Shown here: piece by piece, positions 42,199 through 50,325 of the stretch
How the letters are laid out: each line of letters begins with the position of its first letter
How positions within the stretch are numbered: position 1 is the stretch's first letter
NCBI GenBank assembly: GCA_964590255.1
Contig: CAZPYA010000002.1
Span: forward strand, 1 to 64,000
Source of the DNA: JAKIYB01 sp964590255
GTDB lineage: Bacteria; Armatimonadota; Hebobacteria; CAIYQO01
DNA length: 64,000 nucleotides
Direction of reading: 5' to 3'
Program-made: the position numbers and the translations under genes
Notes under the pieces: model-generated
What the model was told of the DNA's origin: nothing
Databases searched by the model: none
Seen by the model: the letters and a program-made list of their open reading frames with translations, nothing else

Positions 42199-42669
42199 TT
42201 ACCACGTTATTGCGGTCCAGCGCCGTAGCCAGGCCGGCGGCAGCGGGACGGATAGCACCCGGCCGAAGAGCGCGGTTACCGCGCCGGCGAAGGCCAGCAC
42301 CCAGAGGATGCGCGACACCACCACCAGCACGTTGATGGCGACCAGGTCCTCCGGCAGGAGGTAGATGGGTTCGTGGGTGATGTATCGGCTGTGGATGACG
42401 GATACCTCATTCATGAGTCCGGCGACTCCGCCCATCGTCGCCGCCACCCAGGCGCACCAGCCGCCCAGCAGCAGCAGTGCCACCGTTCCGGCGCACGCCG
42501 CCTGCAGGGCGGCGACGGCGAGGAAGGGACGGCGCCGGCAGGCCAGCGCCTGGGTGAGGCCGCCCAGCAGCATCGCCGGCACCGCAACGGGCACGAGCAG
42601 GAACAGCAGCGCCGCCCATAGGCGTTCACCGATGAACGGCGCGCGGGGACGTGTCTTGGGTGCAGCCAC
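42199..42669 (-). CDS. Hypothetical integral membrane protein
   Basis: 156 aa, GTG start with GGAG 7 nt upstream. About four membrane segments (about 18-42, 47-72, 74-90, 108-135) and basic ends (PKTRPRAP; LRRWTAITW). No family recognised. It precedes the GH15 gene on the same strand (66 nt gap) and may be co-transcribed. Confidence 0.6.
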   Translation of the reverse strand: MAAPKTRPRAPFIGERLWAALLFLLVPVAVPAMLLGGLTQALACRRRPFLAVAALQAACAGTVALLLLGGWCAWVAATMGGVAGLMNEVSVIHSRYITHEPIYLLPEDLVAINVLVVVSRILWVLAFAGAVTALFGRVLSVPLPPAWLRRWTAITW

Positions 42670-42863
42670 GAGTAGACTCCTTCATCTTCGGGTACTGGAA
42701 TAGGGTCACTGACACCGCAACCTACCCGTTTTCTCCTTCGGATATGCATGCCGGGCTGGTGAGCGGCGGGCGGTTGTGAGGGCAAGCGAAGACTGCATGT
42801 CGGAGAAATCGACAGGCCGGGGGGGAAGAATATTGCAATTTACATCACTTTCCTCATGCGCTC

Positions 42864-42894
42864 TTGGACGAGTGCGGCAAATTGTGGTATATAT
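42864..42894 (+). promoter_or_regulatory. Sigma70-like promoter upstream of membrane protein/MglA cluster
   Basis: TTGGAC (42864-42869), 18-nt spacer, TATATA(T) from 42888 preceded by TGG. About 165 nt before ATG 43059. The remaining region 42670-43058 holds no supported gene. Confidence 0.45.
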
Positions 42895-43058
42895 GTTATG
42901 GATTGTCTGAACGCTGTCGATTCGCCTGTGGGATTGGCAGCCGCCCGTATCGCATCCTGACCCTGTGCCCCCGGGGTGATGCCCGGGCAGTGTTTTCATT
43001 CAGAGAGATCGACGCCTGGTCCGGCACTAGGCCGGCGGGGCGGAGCGAAGGACGGTTC

Positions 43059-44099
43059 ATGGCAGCATCAACGCATACCGCTGAGCAAGAACCCATTTTC
43101 GGCGTTATCCAGGGGTTCAGTTTGGGCACGCTGCTGCTGCTGAGCCCGCTGCTGGCGGTGATGCTGGACAAGTTCCAGCTCATCGACATGGTCAGCAAGA
43201 CGGTGCCGGCAGCGAGCCTCGGCACGTTTAGCGGCATTCTCTGGTTGGTAGAAGCAGCGGTCTACGCCATCATCGCCGGCGTCATGGCCCGGCACGTGCT
43301 CATCGCACTCGCCGGCCCGGTGCTGGGGGTGATGCTCCGCTTCATCATCAGTCTGCTCATCGGCGTTATTATCAGCACGCAGAACACTCAGGAGTTGGAT
43401 AAAACCCTGCAGGGGATGGACGGCGCGTCGTGGGGGTTCCGCCTGCTCGCTATTCTCATGACCTGCGCCATCTTCTTCTTCCCCTTGCGCCGGCTCTTTC
43501 AGACCGGCTTTGGGATGATGGCCGGACCGGCGGCGCCGGTCAATTCGTCGCGGTCGAAGCAATTCTCCTTCGCGAACAAGGCACCGCGCACCGGGCACTA
43601 CCAGATCGTGCGCTCGTCGACGCCGGCGCCGTCCGCCACCGCGGCCGCGCCGTCCGCCACGCCGTCCACCGCGCCGTCGGCCTCGCGGCACTCGGTGCTC
43701 ACCCCGCCGGAGAATTTCGTACCGGTCATCCCGCGCGATAATGTCTTCGGCACGGTGTCGGTGCCCGCGGCGGTAGTGCTCGCCTCGGTGCCGGAAGCGG
43801 CGCCGTTCCTGGAAGCGGACAAGCCGGTGACGATCCACCTGGCCTACCTGGTGCCGCAGTTGTCGCGCTGCACCGCCTGGCTGTTGTGGCAGCAGATTTT
43901 CAGCGCTCCCGGCGGAGGCGGCGCCCGCGCGTTGGGCGAACAGGCCGACGCCGGCGTGCGTGACCGCTGGGTGAAGATTTCGCCGAAATTCTTTATCACC
44001 CAGGTACCGCAGGAGTATTACCAGATGCAACGCATCCCGCCGGCGTGGATGCGCCTGGCCGAAGTGCCGCAGGAGAGCCAATTCAACAACGAGGAGTAA
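43059..44099 (+). CDS. Membrane protein with cytoplasmic tail, upstream of MglA
   Basis: 346 aa. Four membrane segments in the N-terminal half (about 20-40, 48-68, 72-115, 132-150) are followed by an Ala/Pro/Ser-rich linker (about 190-225) and a C-terminal domain (about 230-346) ending QVPQEYYQMQRIPPAWMRLA. AAGGA lies 6 nt before the ATG. Not recognised. Its position 114 nt before the MglA-type GTPase gene suggests it may be part of the same polarity or signalling unit, perhaps a membrane anchor. Confidence 0.6.
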   Translation: MAASTHTAEQEPIFGVIQGFSLGTLLLLSPLLAVMLDKFQLIDMVSKTVPAASLGTFSGILWLVEAAVYAIIAGVMARHVLIALAGPVLGVMLRFIISLLIGVIISTQNTQELDKTLQGMDGASWGFRLLAILMTCAIFFFPLRRLFQTGFGMMAGPAAPVNSSRSKQFSFANKAPRTGHYQIVRSSTPAPSATAAAPSATPSTAPSASRHSVLTPPENFVPVIPRDNVFGTVSVPAAVVLASVPEAAPFLEADKPVTIHLAYLVPQLSRCTAWLLWQQIFSAPGGGGARALGEQADAGVRDRWVKISPKFFITQVPQEYYQMQRIPPAWMRLAEVPQESQFNNEE

Positions 44100-44212
44100 C
44101 CTTCCGGGCGCGGCGATGTGCCGCATGACGGGAGAGCCGTTTATGGGGCCCCCCGGCGCGGCCGCGGGACGCATGGATTCGCCCGAATGTCTCACGCGAA
44201 ACGTGGAGCAGC

Positions 44213-44815
44213 ATGGCATCGATAAATTATGCGACGAGAGAAATCAACTGCAAGTTGGTCTATTATGGACCGGGCCTCTGTGGGAAAACCACGAACCTGC
44301 AGTACCTGCACCAGCACCTGAACCGCGGGCGTCGCGGCGAGATGGTGTCGCTGGCCACCCCGGGCGAGCGCACGCTCTACTTCGATTTCTTGCCGGTGGA
44401 ACTGGCGGAGATCAACGGGTTCAAGGTGAAGTTCGGCCTGTATACCGTGCCCGGGCAGGTGCTCTACAACGCCACCCGCAAGCTGGTGCTGCGCGGGGCG
44501 GACGGCGTGGTCTTCGTTGCCGATTCGCAGTGGGACGTGATGCAGGAGAATCTGGACAGTTGGCAGAATTTGCAAGACAACCTGTCGGGGTACAACGTCC
44601 ACCTCGAGGATCTGCCGTACGTCTTCCAGTATAATAAACGCGACCTGACCGATGTGGCGCCCGTGTGGTATATGGAATATCTCCTCAATGCCCGGGGCGT
44701 GCCATATTACGAGGCTGTCGCCCTGGACGGGCGCGGCGTATTCACGACATTGAGCATGCTTTGTCGATTCGTCATTCGCGACCTGGTCCATCGATTCGAG
44801 ACCGGCGCGTTTTAA
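44213..44815 (+). CDS. MglA-type Ras-like GTPase
   Basis: 200-aa small GTPase of the MglA family. Motifs: P-loop GPGLCGKTT (19-27), switch I region with ATPGERTLYFDFLP, G3 TVPGQ (78-82), NKRD (141-144). MglA sets cell polarity and drives gliding or type IV pilus switching in myxobacteria and related bacteria. Its GTPase-activating partner is normally MglB, a roadblock protein, and a roadblock gene lies 15 nt downstream. It is cytoplasmic. The ATG is immediately after GTGGAGCAGC. The biological output here (motility, secretion, other) is unknown. Confidence 0.9.
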   Translation: MASINYATREINCKLVYYGPGLCGKTTNLQYLHQHLNRGRRGEMVSLATPGERTLYFDFLPVELAEINGFKVKFGLYTVPGQVLYNATRKLVLRGADGVVFVADSQWDVMQENLDSWQNLQDNLSGYNVHLEDLPYVFQYNKRDLTDVAPVWYMEYLLNARGVPYYEAVALDGRGVFTTLSMLCRFVIRDLVHRFETGAF

Positions 44816-44830
44816 CAAAAGGGGCTAGCC

Positions 44831-45265
44831 GTGGATTTTCGCGATCTGATTCTGGGCGAGGATGACGGAACCATGCTGGAGCAGTGCCTGGGCCGCTTCA
44901 TCCAGGACACCGGCGTGCGCGTGGCCATCCTCATGGGGCGGGACGGGCATATGCTCAGCCGCCAGGGAGACCCGCGGGAGATGGATATGGAAAGCCTGTG
45001 CGCGCTGTCCGTGGGCGCATATGCGTCCTCAGAGGCGCTGGCGCGGCTGGCCGGGGAAGAGAACTTCAACTCCATCTTCCATCAGGGCGTGCGCAGCAAC
45101 GTCTATATCTCGCAGGTTGGTGAATCGCACCTGCTGCTGACACTGTTCGACTACAACGCCAGCGCGCCGTTGGTGCGCCTACAGGCAAAAGTGACAGCGG
45201 AAGCGATCGTCCATATCCTCGACCGCGCATATAATAAAACCCGCGCCATCCGCGCACACGCATAG
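44831..45265 (+). CDS. Roadblock/LC7 domain protein (MglB-like)
   Basis: 144-aa roadblock/LC7 fold: LEQCLGRFIQDTGVRVAILM, GRDGHMLSRQGDP, NFNSIFHQGVRSNVYISQVG and LLLTLFDYNASAPLVRL are the usual strands and helices. Such dimers act as GTPase-activating proteins or scaffolds for MglA. GTG start with AGGGG upstream, 15 nt after the GTPase stop, so co-translated. Tandem order GTPase-then-roadblock supports function as a pair. Confidence 0.85.
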   Translation: MDFRDLILGEDDGTMLEQCLGRFIQDTGVRVAILMGRDGHMLSRQGDPREMDMESLCALSVGAYASSEALARLAGEENFNSIFHQGVRSNVYISQVGESHLLLTLFDYNASAPLVRLQAKVTAEAIVHILDRAYNKTRAIRAHA

Positions 45266-45291
45266 GCGGGATGGACGGCGGCGGCGCGGCA

Positions 45292-45335
45292 CCCCGCGCC
45301 GGACACGCGCGCGGGGCGACGGCAACCGTCGCCCC
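45292..45335. repeat. Two adjacent GC hairpins between roadblock and DUF4388 genes
   Basis: CCCCGCGC ... GCGCGCGGGG, then GGGGCGACGG-CAA-CCGTCGCCCC (45313-45335, 10-bp stem, 3-nt loop). No T tract, so REP-like or an mRNA-stabilising element within the operon rather than a terminator. Confidence 0.6.
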
Positions 45336-45387
45336 GATGCTGTGTGTAAACGATGACTCGGCGAGACATCAGGAGCGACACCGGATT

Positions 45388-46317
45388 ATGGCTGTCAAGG
45401 GTACCTTTAAAGATATTGCCTTCGTGGAGCTGCTCATGCTCATGGAGCAGGCGCAGAAGACCGGTCGCCTGGAAGTGACCATCGATCGCCGATGGGCGAT
45501 GGTCATCTTTCAGGACGGGCAAGTCTGGCACGTCGAGCCGCGCGGCTTCCGCGGCGCGTCGCCGGAGGAAGTCATCTTCGAGATGATCGCCTCCACTGAC
45601 GGCAACTTCGTCTTCCAGCGCCTGCACGTATTGCCCTCGCTGGAGCGCACTGTGCATACGAGCACCGAGGGTCTCATCCTGGAAGGCACCAAGCGCCTGG
45701 ATGACGCCGCCGCCGCCGCCGACTCGCTGTCCGATACCAAGCAGCTCGAACAGGTGCCGCGCTTCCTGCCCGGCGCCGAAGCGAAGGTGCGCTACGTGCC
45801 GCAAAAGACCAAGCAGGTGCTCATGGTCATCGACGGCAAGCGCACGTTGAAACAGGTGGTGCAGTTCAGCCAGATGGACCCGGTGGACGTCTCAGCGGTT
45901 ATCAACGAGATGATCGAGAAGCACGTCATTGAAATGGTGGAAATCGAATTGGTGCCGGAAGGCCAGGACGACCACGTCCACGCCCACGTGGCACAGCCGG
46001 CCCAGACGTCCGTGCCGCCCCCGCCGGTGGCCGCGCCGGAGCCGCCGCCGCAATTGACCATCACCCCGGCCGCGCCGGCCCCGCCGCCGATTGCGGCGCC
46101 CACGCCCGTCGCCGCGTCCGGCGCCCCCGCGCTGCGCATTAAGCCCGGCTCCGAAGGCAACCTGCGCTTCATGCCGCAGAAGGTCAAGCGCCTGCTGGGT
46201 GCCATCGACGGCCAGCGTGGCGTGGAAGACGTCATCGCCGTCTGCGACATCGATCACGAAGAAGCGATAAAAATCATCCACGACCTCACCGCCCAGGGCG
46301 TGCTGGAAGTGAGCTAA
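45388..46317 (+). CDS. DUF4388 protein with two winged-helix-like repeats
   Basis: 309 aa. The N-terminal DUF4388/PATAN-like domain (1 to about 110: MAVKGTFKDIAFVELLMLME, KTGRLEVTIDRRWAMVIFQ, DGQVWHVEP, VIFEMIASTDGNFVFQ) is common in motility and two-component signalling proteins. Two related helical repeats follow (about 128-190, VRYVPQKTKQVLMVIDGKRT; and 250-309, LRFMPQKVKRLLGAIDGQRG), separated by a Pro/Ala linker. AGGAG upstream. It follows the GTPase/roadblock pair and is likely part of the same pathway. Confidence 0.75.
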   Translation: MAVKGTFKDIAFVELLMLMEQAQKTGRLEVTIDRRWAMVIFQDGQVWHVEPRGFRGASPEEVIFEMIASTDGNFVFQRLHVLPSLERTVHTSTEGLILEGTKRLDDAAAAADSLSDTKQLEQVPRFLPGAEAKVRYVPQKTKQVLMVIDGKRTLKQVVQFSQMDPVDVSAVINEMIEKHVIEMVEIELVPEGQDDHVHAHVAQPAQTSVPPPPVAAPEPPPQLTITPAAPAPPPIAAPTPVAASGAPALRIKPGSEGNLRFMPQKVKRLLGAIDGQRGVEDVIAVCDIDHEEAIKIIHDLTAQGVLEVS

Positions 46318-46326
46318 AGGTAGGGG

Positions 46327-46399
46327 ACAGGGGATAGGGATTAGGAATAGGGGCCGGGGCATGCAGCCCCGGCCTTCTGAATTTCGTGGAGGCATTCGT
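46327..46399. repeat. Repeat block left of low-GC cassette
   Basis: GGGGATAGGGATTAGGAATA then GGGG, followed by the hairpin GGCCGGGGC-ATGCA-GCCCCGGCC (46352-46374). The purine-rich motif is complementary to a CCCTAATCCCTCACCCCTAT block at about 46716-46740. Confidence 0.6.
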
Positions 46400-46705
46400 A
46401 TGCAATTCACGCTTTGGTTGGAATTTGAACACTGGTTACCCAGAGCGGACGATGATCCTACTAACGATTTTTTCAATATGATTCTCGAATTTGCTGATGG
46501 CCGAACTATCGGCTTCACCGTGTGTACGATACGGTATTATCGTGATCACATCCAGGAAATACTGCATCAACTCCAGGAGAGTGTCGATCAGCATGGCTAT
46601 GCGATGACGTTTGACTTGATCGTTGAAAAAATGGAACGGGCCTATCTAGAGGAGTTGGTGATGCGCCTGGTTAGCGAAAATAAACTGCCTACAATCTCGA
46701 TGTAG
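46400..46705 (+). CDS. Small hypothetical protein, low GC, between inverted repeats
   Basis: 101 aa, no recognised domain. It starts MQFTLWLEFEHWLPRADDD and shows GGAGG 7 nt before the ATG. Acidic and aromatic, no membrane segment; it may be a small alpha/beta protein. GC is clearly lower than in its neighbours, and it is enclosed by inverted purine/pyrimidine repeats, suggesting a transferred cassette. Confidence 0.55.
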   Translation: MQFTLWLEFEHWLPRADDDPTNDFFNMILEFADGRTIGFTVCTIRYYRDHIQEILHQLQESVDQHGYAMTFDLIVEKMERAYLEELVMRLVSENKLPTISM

Positions 46706-46715
46706 GCAGTTCCCT

Positions 46716-46740
46716 CACCCCTAATCCCTCACCCCTATTC
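46716..46740. repeat. Repeat block right of low-GC cassette
   Basis: CCCTAATCCCTCACCCCTAT and following TCCCTCG: partner of the block at 46327-46350 in inverted orientation. Confidence 0.55.
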
Positions 46741-46823
46741 CCTCGTCCAGCCCCTTGCTTGATTTGCGTAAATGCGGTAATTTTACAGGTATCCAATCCC
46801 ATGTTGAGAAGGGGAGAACAACC

Positions 46824-48536
46824 ATGTCCCATGCGACCCGTTTACCCGATGTTTCCGAGCTGACGCCCGCCGTGGTCACCTTCGGCGTATGCGCCGCGGG
46901 CGACCCGCGCATCGATCAGGCCTCACGCGAGCGCACGGTGAACATCGTGCGCACCATCGCCGATATCATCGCTGCCAACGTCTCCATGCCCGACGGCCGT
47001 CCGGTGCGGGTGGTGTGGACGCCGCTGCTCATCGACGGCGAGAAGCAGGCCGACCTGGTGGCGCAGCAGTTCAAGGCCGCCGGCGTGGACGCCATCGTCT
47101 GTACGCCGGACACCTGGGCCTACCCGCAGTTGTCGCTTATCAGCCTGCTGGCGCACTTCCCGGCAGATATCCCGGTGAATATCACCTGCGGCAACAGCGC
47201 CCCGAAGCCGGGCGTGGTCTTCGCCCACGCAGTGAACGGCGCGCTGGCGCAGAGCGGCAGGCTGACCCACCTGAACGTGGGCACCTGGCCGGACACCGGC
47301 AGCGACCCGCAGCCCACCGCCGAGACGGTGCGGGCGCTGGTGGACTGGTGCTACGCCGCCCTCACCACCGTCGGCCTCAAAGGCCGCCGCGTGGTCGTCT
47401 TCGGGCACGATTCGATGGGCATGGAAACCGCCCTCGCCCACATCCTGCCCACCCGCCACACCTTCGGCTTGGAAATCACCCGCCTCGACATGAAGCTCCT
47501 CGCCGATATGCTGGCGAAGGGTTCGTATGATAAGAAAGAACTGGCCGAGCTACGCGCCTGGGTGGATACGCGCATCGGCCGCCGCCTGGACCTGTCGACG
47601 GACGGCGCCTCCGAGCGCTTCAACCAGTCGCTGGCAATGTATCTGATCATGCGCGACCTGCTGCACGATTTGAATGCGGTGGGCGGCGGCTTCATGAACC
47701 AGCTCGAGTGGGGCAGCGACCTGCGCGCCATCCCGCTGCCGATCTGCGATCTGGCCGAATCGCTGCTGAACTCCACCTTCGACCATAACGGCCCGAAGGC
47801 CGCGCTGCCCTTTGCTACCGAAGCGGACGTGCAAGGGCTGCTGACTATGCTGGCCAGCAACTGGCTCTCCGGCGGCAACCCGCCGCTCTTCATGGACTTC
47901 CGCAAGGTGTGGCCGGCCGAGGAGCTGAAGAAGCTGGCCGACAGCCTGGGCGTCAGCTACAGCGCCGACGACACCTGGGCGCAGCGCGGCATCGTCGACG
48001 GCGACAATTCCGGCTCCGCCAGCCTCAACTGGGCGGCTATGCCGGGTGCGTCGGTCGAGGAGATCATGAATAACGTGAGCCTGCCCGGCGCCGAGCTGTT
48101 CTACTTCCCCGGCGGCGGCAATAGCGTCACCTTCATCTCGCCCGGCGGCATCCAGGGCATCGCCGCCCGGCTGGCCTACAGTCAGGTCAGCGGCATGTTC
48201 AGCATGATCTGGGACGAGGCCTGCTCGGTGGACCTGCCGGCAAAACTGGCCGACGCCGTGGCGAACAGCTCCAACGTCACCTGGCCGCACACCTGGGTGG
48301 TGCCCAAATACGCCACCATGACCGAGTACAAGCAGTACGCGCCGGCCAACCACTTCCACATGATCTGGGACCTGCCCGTCGCCCGCCTGCAGACGTGGAT
48401 GGACCTCACCAACGTCCTCTCAGTCGCCCCATGGCAGGCGCGCCCCAGCTTCATCGAAGGCGTCGACCGCCCGCTGCCGCTGCTCTACCTGCTCAACGGC
48501 GGCGAAAACACCACGAAACTCGCCCGCGCGAAATAA
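46824..48536 (+). CDS. L-fucose/L-arabinose isomerase-like protein
   Basis: 570 aa resembling L-fucose isomerase, a Mn-dependent aldose-ketose isomerase. Metal ligands expected from the family appear as Glu in MNQLEWGSD (near 295), Asp in PLFMDFRKVW (near 356) and His in NHFHMIWD (near 511). The N-terminal Rossmann-like domains carry VVFGHDSMGMETALAH. The start is ATG 46824 with GGGGAGA upstream; the longer frame from 46755 overlaps the repeat. It suggests that fucose or a similar sugar is released from the glycans degraded by the lyase and hydrolase genes. The exact substrate is not proven. Confidence 0.82.
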   Translation: MSHATRLPDVSELTPAVVTFGVCAAGDPRIDQASRERTVNIVRTIADIIAANVSMPDGRPVRVVWTPLLIDGEKQADLVAQQFKAAGVDAIVCTPDTWAYPQLSLISLLAHFPADIPVNITCGNSAPKPGVVFAHAVNGALAQSGRLTHLNVGTWPDTGSDPQPTAETVRALVDWCYAALTTVGLKGRRVVVFGHDSMGMETALAHILPTRHTFGLEITRLDMKLLADMLAKGSYDKKELAELRAWVDTRIGRRLDLSTDGASERFNQSLAMYLIMRDLLHDLNAVGGGFMNQLEWGSDLRAIPLPICDLAESLLNSTFDHNGPKAALPFATEADVQGLLTMLASNWLSGGNPPLFMDFRKVWPAEELKKLADSLGVSYSADDTWAQRGIVDGDNSGSASLNWAAMPGASVEEIMNNVSLPGAELFYFPGGGNSVTFISPGGIQGIAARLAYSQVSGMFSMIWDEACSVDLPAKLADAVANSSNVTWPHTWVVPKYATMTEYKQYAPANHFHMIWDLPVARLQTWMDLTNVLSVAPWQARPSFIEGVDRPLPLLYLLNGGENTTKLARAK

Positions 48537-48562
48537 CGCTGGAAACGGCAAGGGAACGACAA

Positions 48563-48597
48563 CGTGCCGCTCGTCGGGTTATCCGGCGGGCGGCACG
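48563..48597. terminator. Hairpin after fucose isomerase-like gene
   Basis: CGTGCCGC (48563-48570) pairs with GCGGCACG (48590-48597), with a second inner helix possible. It lies 27 nt after the stop; no T tract. Confidence 0.4.
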
Positions 48598-48702
48598 GGC
48601 GTTGGTGGGATGGACATGCGCGTGGGATGGCGTGGGTGTTGCGCGCAGGCAGGGGGCCTGTGTCGGCTCACGGGTGTGGCGGGACGGCGCAGTATATGCA
48701 GT

Positions 48703-48807
48703 TTACAACACGACGCCGAACATCAAAATGCCGATGGCCACGAAAGCGGCGACAAAACCCAGGGCGTGCAGTGCTCCGCGGACGAGATATTGATTGGTGT
48801 GTGACAT
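48703..48807 (-). CDS. 34-aa single-pass membrane microprotein
   Basis: MSHTNQYLVRGALHALGFVA, then an unbroken hydrophobic tail ending FGVVL. It is a single membrane segment with a short polar N-terminus. Support is strong for so short a gene: GGGAGG lies 8 nt before the ATG and a complete promoter (TTGCAA-N17-TATAAT) lies just upstream. The function is unknown; such proteins often modulate a membrane complex. Confidence 0.65.
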   Translation of the reverse strand: MSHTNQYLVRGALHALGFVAAFVAIGILMFGVVL

Positions 48808-48841
48808 CGTCGGCCTCCCTCGGTAAATTAACGATAATTCA

Positions 48842-48870
48842 TTATACGACAAAAACAGTCGCATTGCAAG
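48842..48870 (-). promoter_or_regulatory. Sigma70-like promoter of the 34-aa gene
   Basis: On the minus strand TTGCAA (48870-48865), 17-nt spacer, TATAAT (48847-48842). It has the best spacing and -35/-10 match seen in the window. Confidence 0.65.
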
Positions 48871-49048
48871 GGCCAGTTGCAAGAAAGTGGGGAAAATCGT
48901 ACGGCGAATGAGCGGTGACTGTTGCGTGTAGATGATAATACCAGTTATATCTCTATTTGTCCAGACGGTCAACCGAATTTCGGGCGACGGCAGGAGAAAG
49001 CAGCCGGACGATGAAATAATAGGCAAATTCAGCAGGGAGGTAGCCGCG

Positions 49049-50134
49049 ATGGCGTTTGAACAGGTACGCGTCCGCCTGACAAGCGGGCAAGAGTATGGAC
49101 CGGTGTCCTGGAGCATGCTGCTGCAGTGGCGGCAGGAAGGCCGCGTGCCCGACGACGCCGCGCTGGTCGACGCCGCCACCGGCGAGGCGCGCGCGGTAGC
49201 CGCCTTCGCGGAACTTGCCCCCCAGATGGTCCCGCAGCCGGTGCCCCAGGCCGCCGCGCCGCAGCCCGATCCGTATGCTCAGCCGCAGCCCGATCCCACC
49301 GCCCAGCCGCAAGCCGTGCCATATGTGACGTCGATGGTGCCCCCGACCCCAACCATGATCGCGCAGGGCGGCCAGTGGTACCACGGCGCCAACACGCCCC
49401 CCGACGCCTCATTTAGCACGGTCTTCGACTACGGATGGAAGGCTCTTGGCCGCCAGTACTGGTTGGCCGTGGGCGGTGGAGTTATCTATATTCTCATCGC
49501 CATGGCCATCGGCGGCACCATCGGTGGGATTGCCGCCGCAATATCGGTACCCTTTCTGGATACCATCATCCTGGGTTTTCTCATGCCCCCTCTCGTCGGC
49601 GGCATTATGCGCTTTTACCTGAATATCTATCGCGGCACCAATGCACAGCTCGGTGACCTGTTCAGCGGGTTTACGGAATATCCGAAATGGCTGGGCGTCT
49701 ACTGGCTCCTCTATCTCGTCTCGCTCCTCACCATGGTGCCGATGCTGTTCTTCGGATTCGCCGGCATGCTCCCCATGTTGATGGGTGGCCGACCGGACCC
49801 GAGCGCCATGATGGTGCTGCTCGGACAAATGTCGGCTGGTATCCTGATCTCTACGGTCTTCATGCTGATTGTCTTTTCGCGCCTGGCGTTTGTCTACCCA
49901 CTGGTCGTCGAGGGGAATAGCGTGTTTGATGCCTTCGCCGTCAGCAACCGGATGGCGCATGGGCGCATGCTCTATATCATCGGCATGTATCTTCTGCTCG
50001 GTTTGATCGCCGCCGTGGGGGTACTGGGCTGTGGCATCGGCATGCTCTTCACCGCGCCCATCAGTGTCATGGTCTTTTGCAGTCTATACTGCGCTATTCG
50101 CAACGAAGCGCGTATCGAGCAGCCGATGGGGTAA
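49049..50134 (+). CDS. GYF_2-domain integral membrane protein
   Basis: 361 aa. The N-terminal GYF_2 domain (about 1-55: YGPVSWSMLLQWRQEGRVPD) is followed by a Gln/Pro-rich linker (about 65-115) and a membrane domain with five or six helices (from YWLAVGGGVIYILIAMAIGG to the C-terminus). GYF_2 plus membrane domains are common in Planctomycetota and Armatimonadota; the membrane part resembles DUF975/YihY-like proteins, function unknown. GGGAGG lies 8 nt before the ATG. A truncated second GYF_2 copy follows immediately at 50152. Confidence 0.7.
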   Translation: MAFEQVRVRLTSGQEYGPVSWSMLLQWRQEGRVPDDAALVDAATGEARAVAAFAELAPQMVPQPVPQAAAPQPDPYAQPQPDPTAQPQAVPYVTSMVPPTPTMIAQGGQWYHGANTPPDASFSTVFDYGWKALGRQYWLAVGGGVIYILIAMAIGGTIGGIAAAISVPFLDTIILGFLMPPLVGGIMRFYLNIYRGTNAQLGDLFSGFTEYPKWLGVYWLLYLVSLLTMVPMLFFGFAGMLPMLMGGRPDPSAMMVLLGQMSAGILISTVFMLIVFSRLAFVYPLVVEGNSVFDAFAVSNRMAHGRMLYIIGMYLLLGLIAAVGVLGCGIGMLFTAPISVMVFCSLYCAIRNEARIEQPMG

Positions 50135-50151
50135 GGCCATGGCGGAAGCGC

Positions 50152-50325
50152 ATGAGCAGCCGTCAGGAGTTCGCCCCAGTGGCATGGGTCGAGCTGTTGC
50201 GCTGGCGCCGCGAGGGGCGCATACCCGACGACGCCTGCATCATCGACCACCCCACCGGCGACACACTGCCGGTGCCGGCCTGCTACGCGCGGCGGCATAT
50301 CCAACGGACTATGCCATCCCGCTGA
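50152..50325 (+). CDS. 57-aa GYF_2-like fragment or microprotein
   Basis: Reads MSSRQEFAPVAWVELLRWRR then EGRIPDDACIIDHPTGDTLP, closely matching the GYF_2 domain of the upstream gene (PVSWSMLLQWRQEGRVPDDA). It lacks the membrane part. It starts 17 nt after the previous stop. It may be a decayed partial duplication or a free-standing small domain. Confidence 0.45.
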   Translation: MSSRQEFAPVAWVELLRWRREGRIPDDACIIDHPTGDTLPVPACYARRHIQRTMPSR

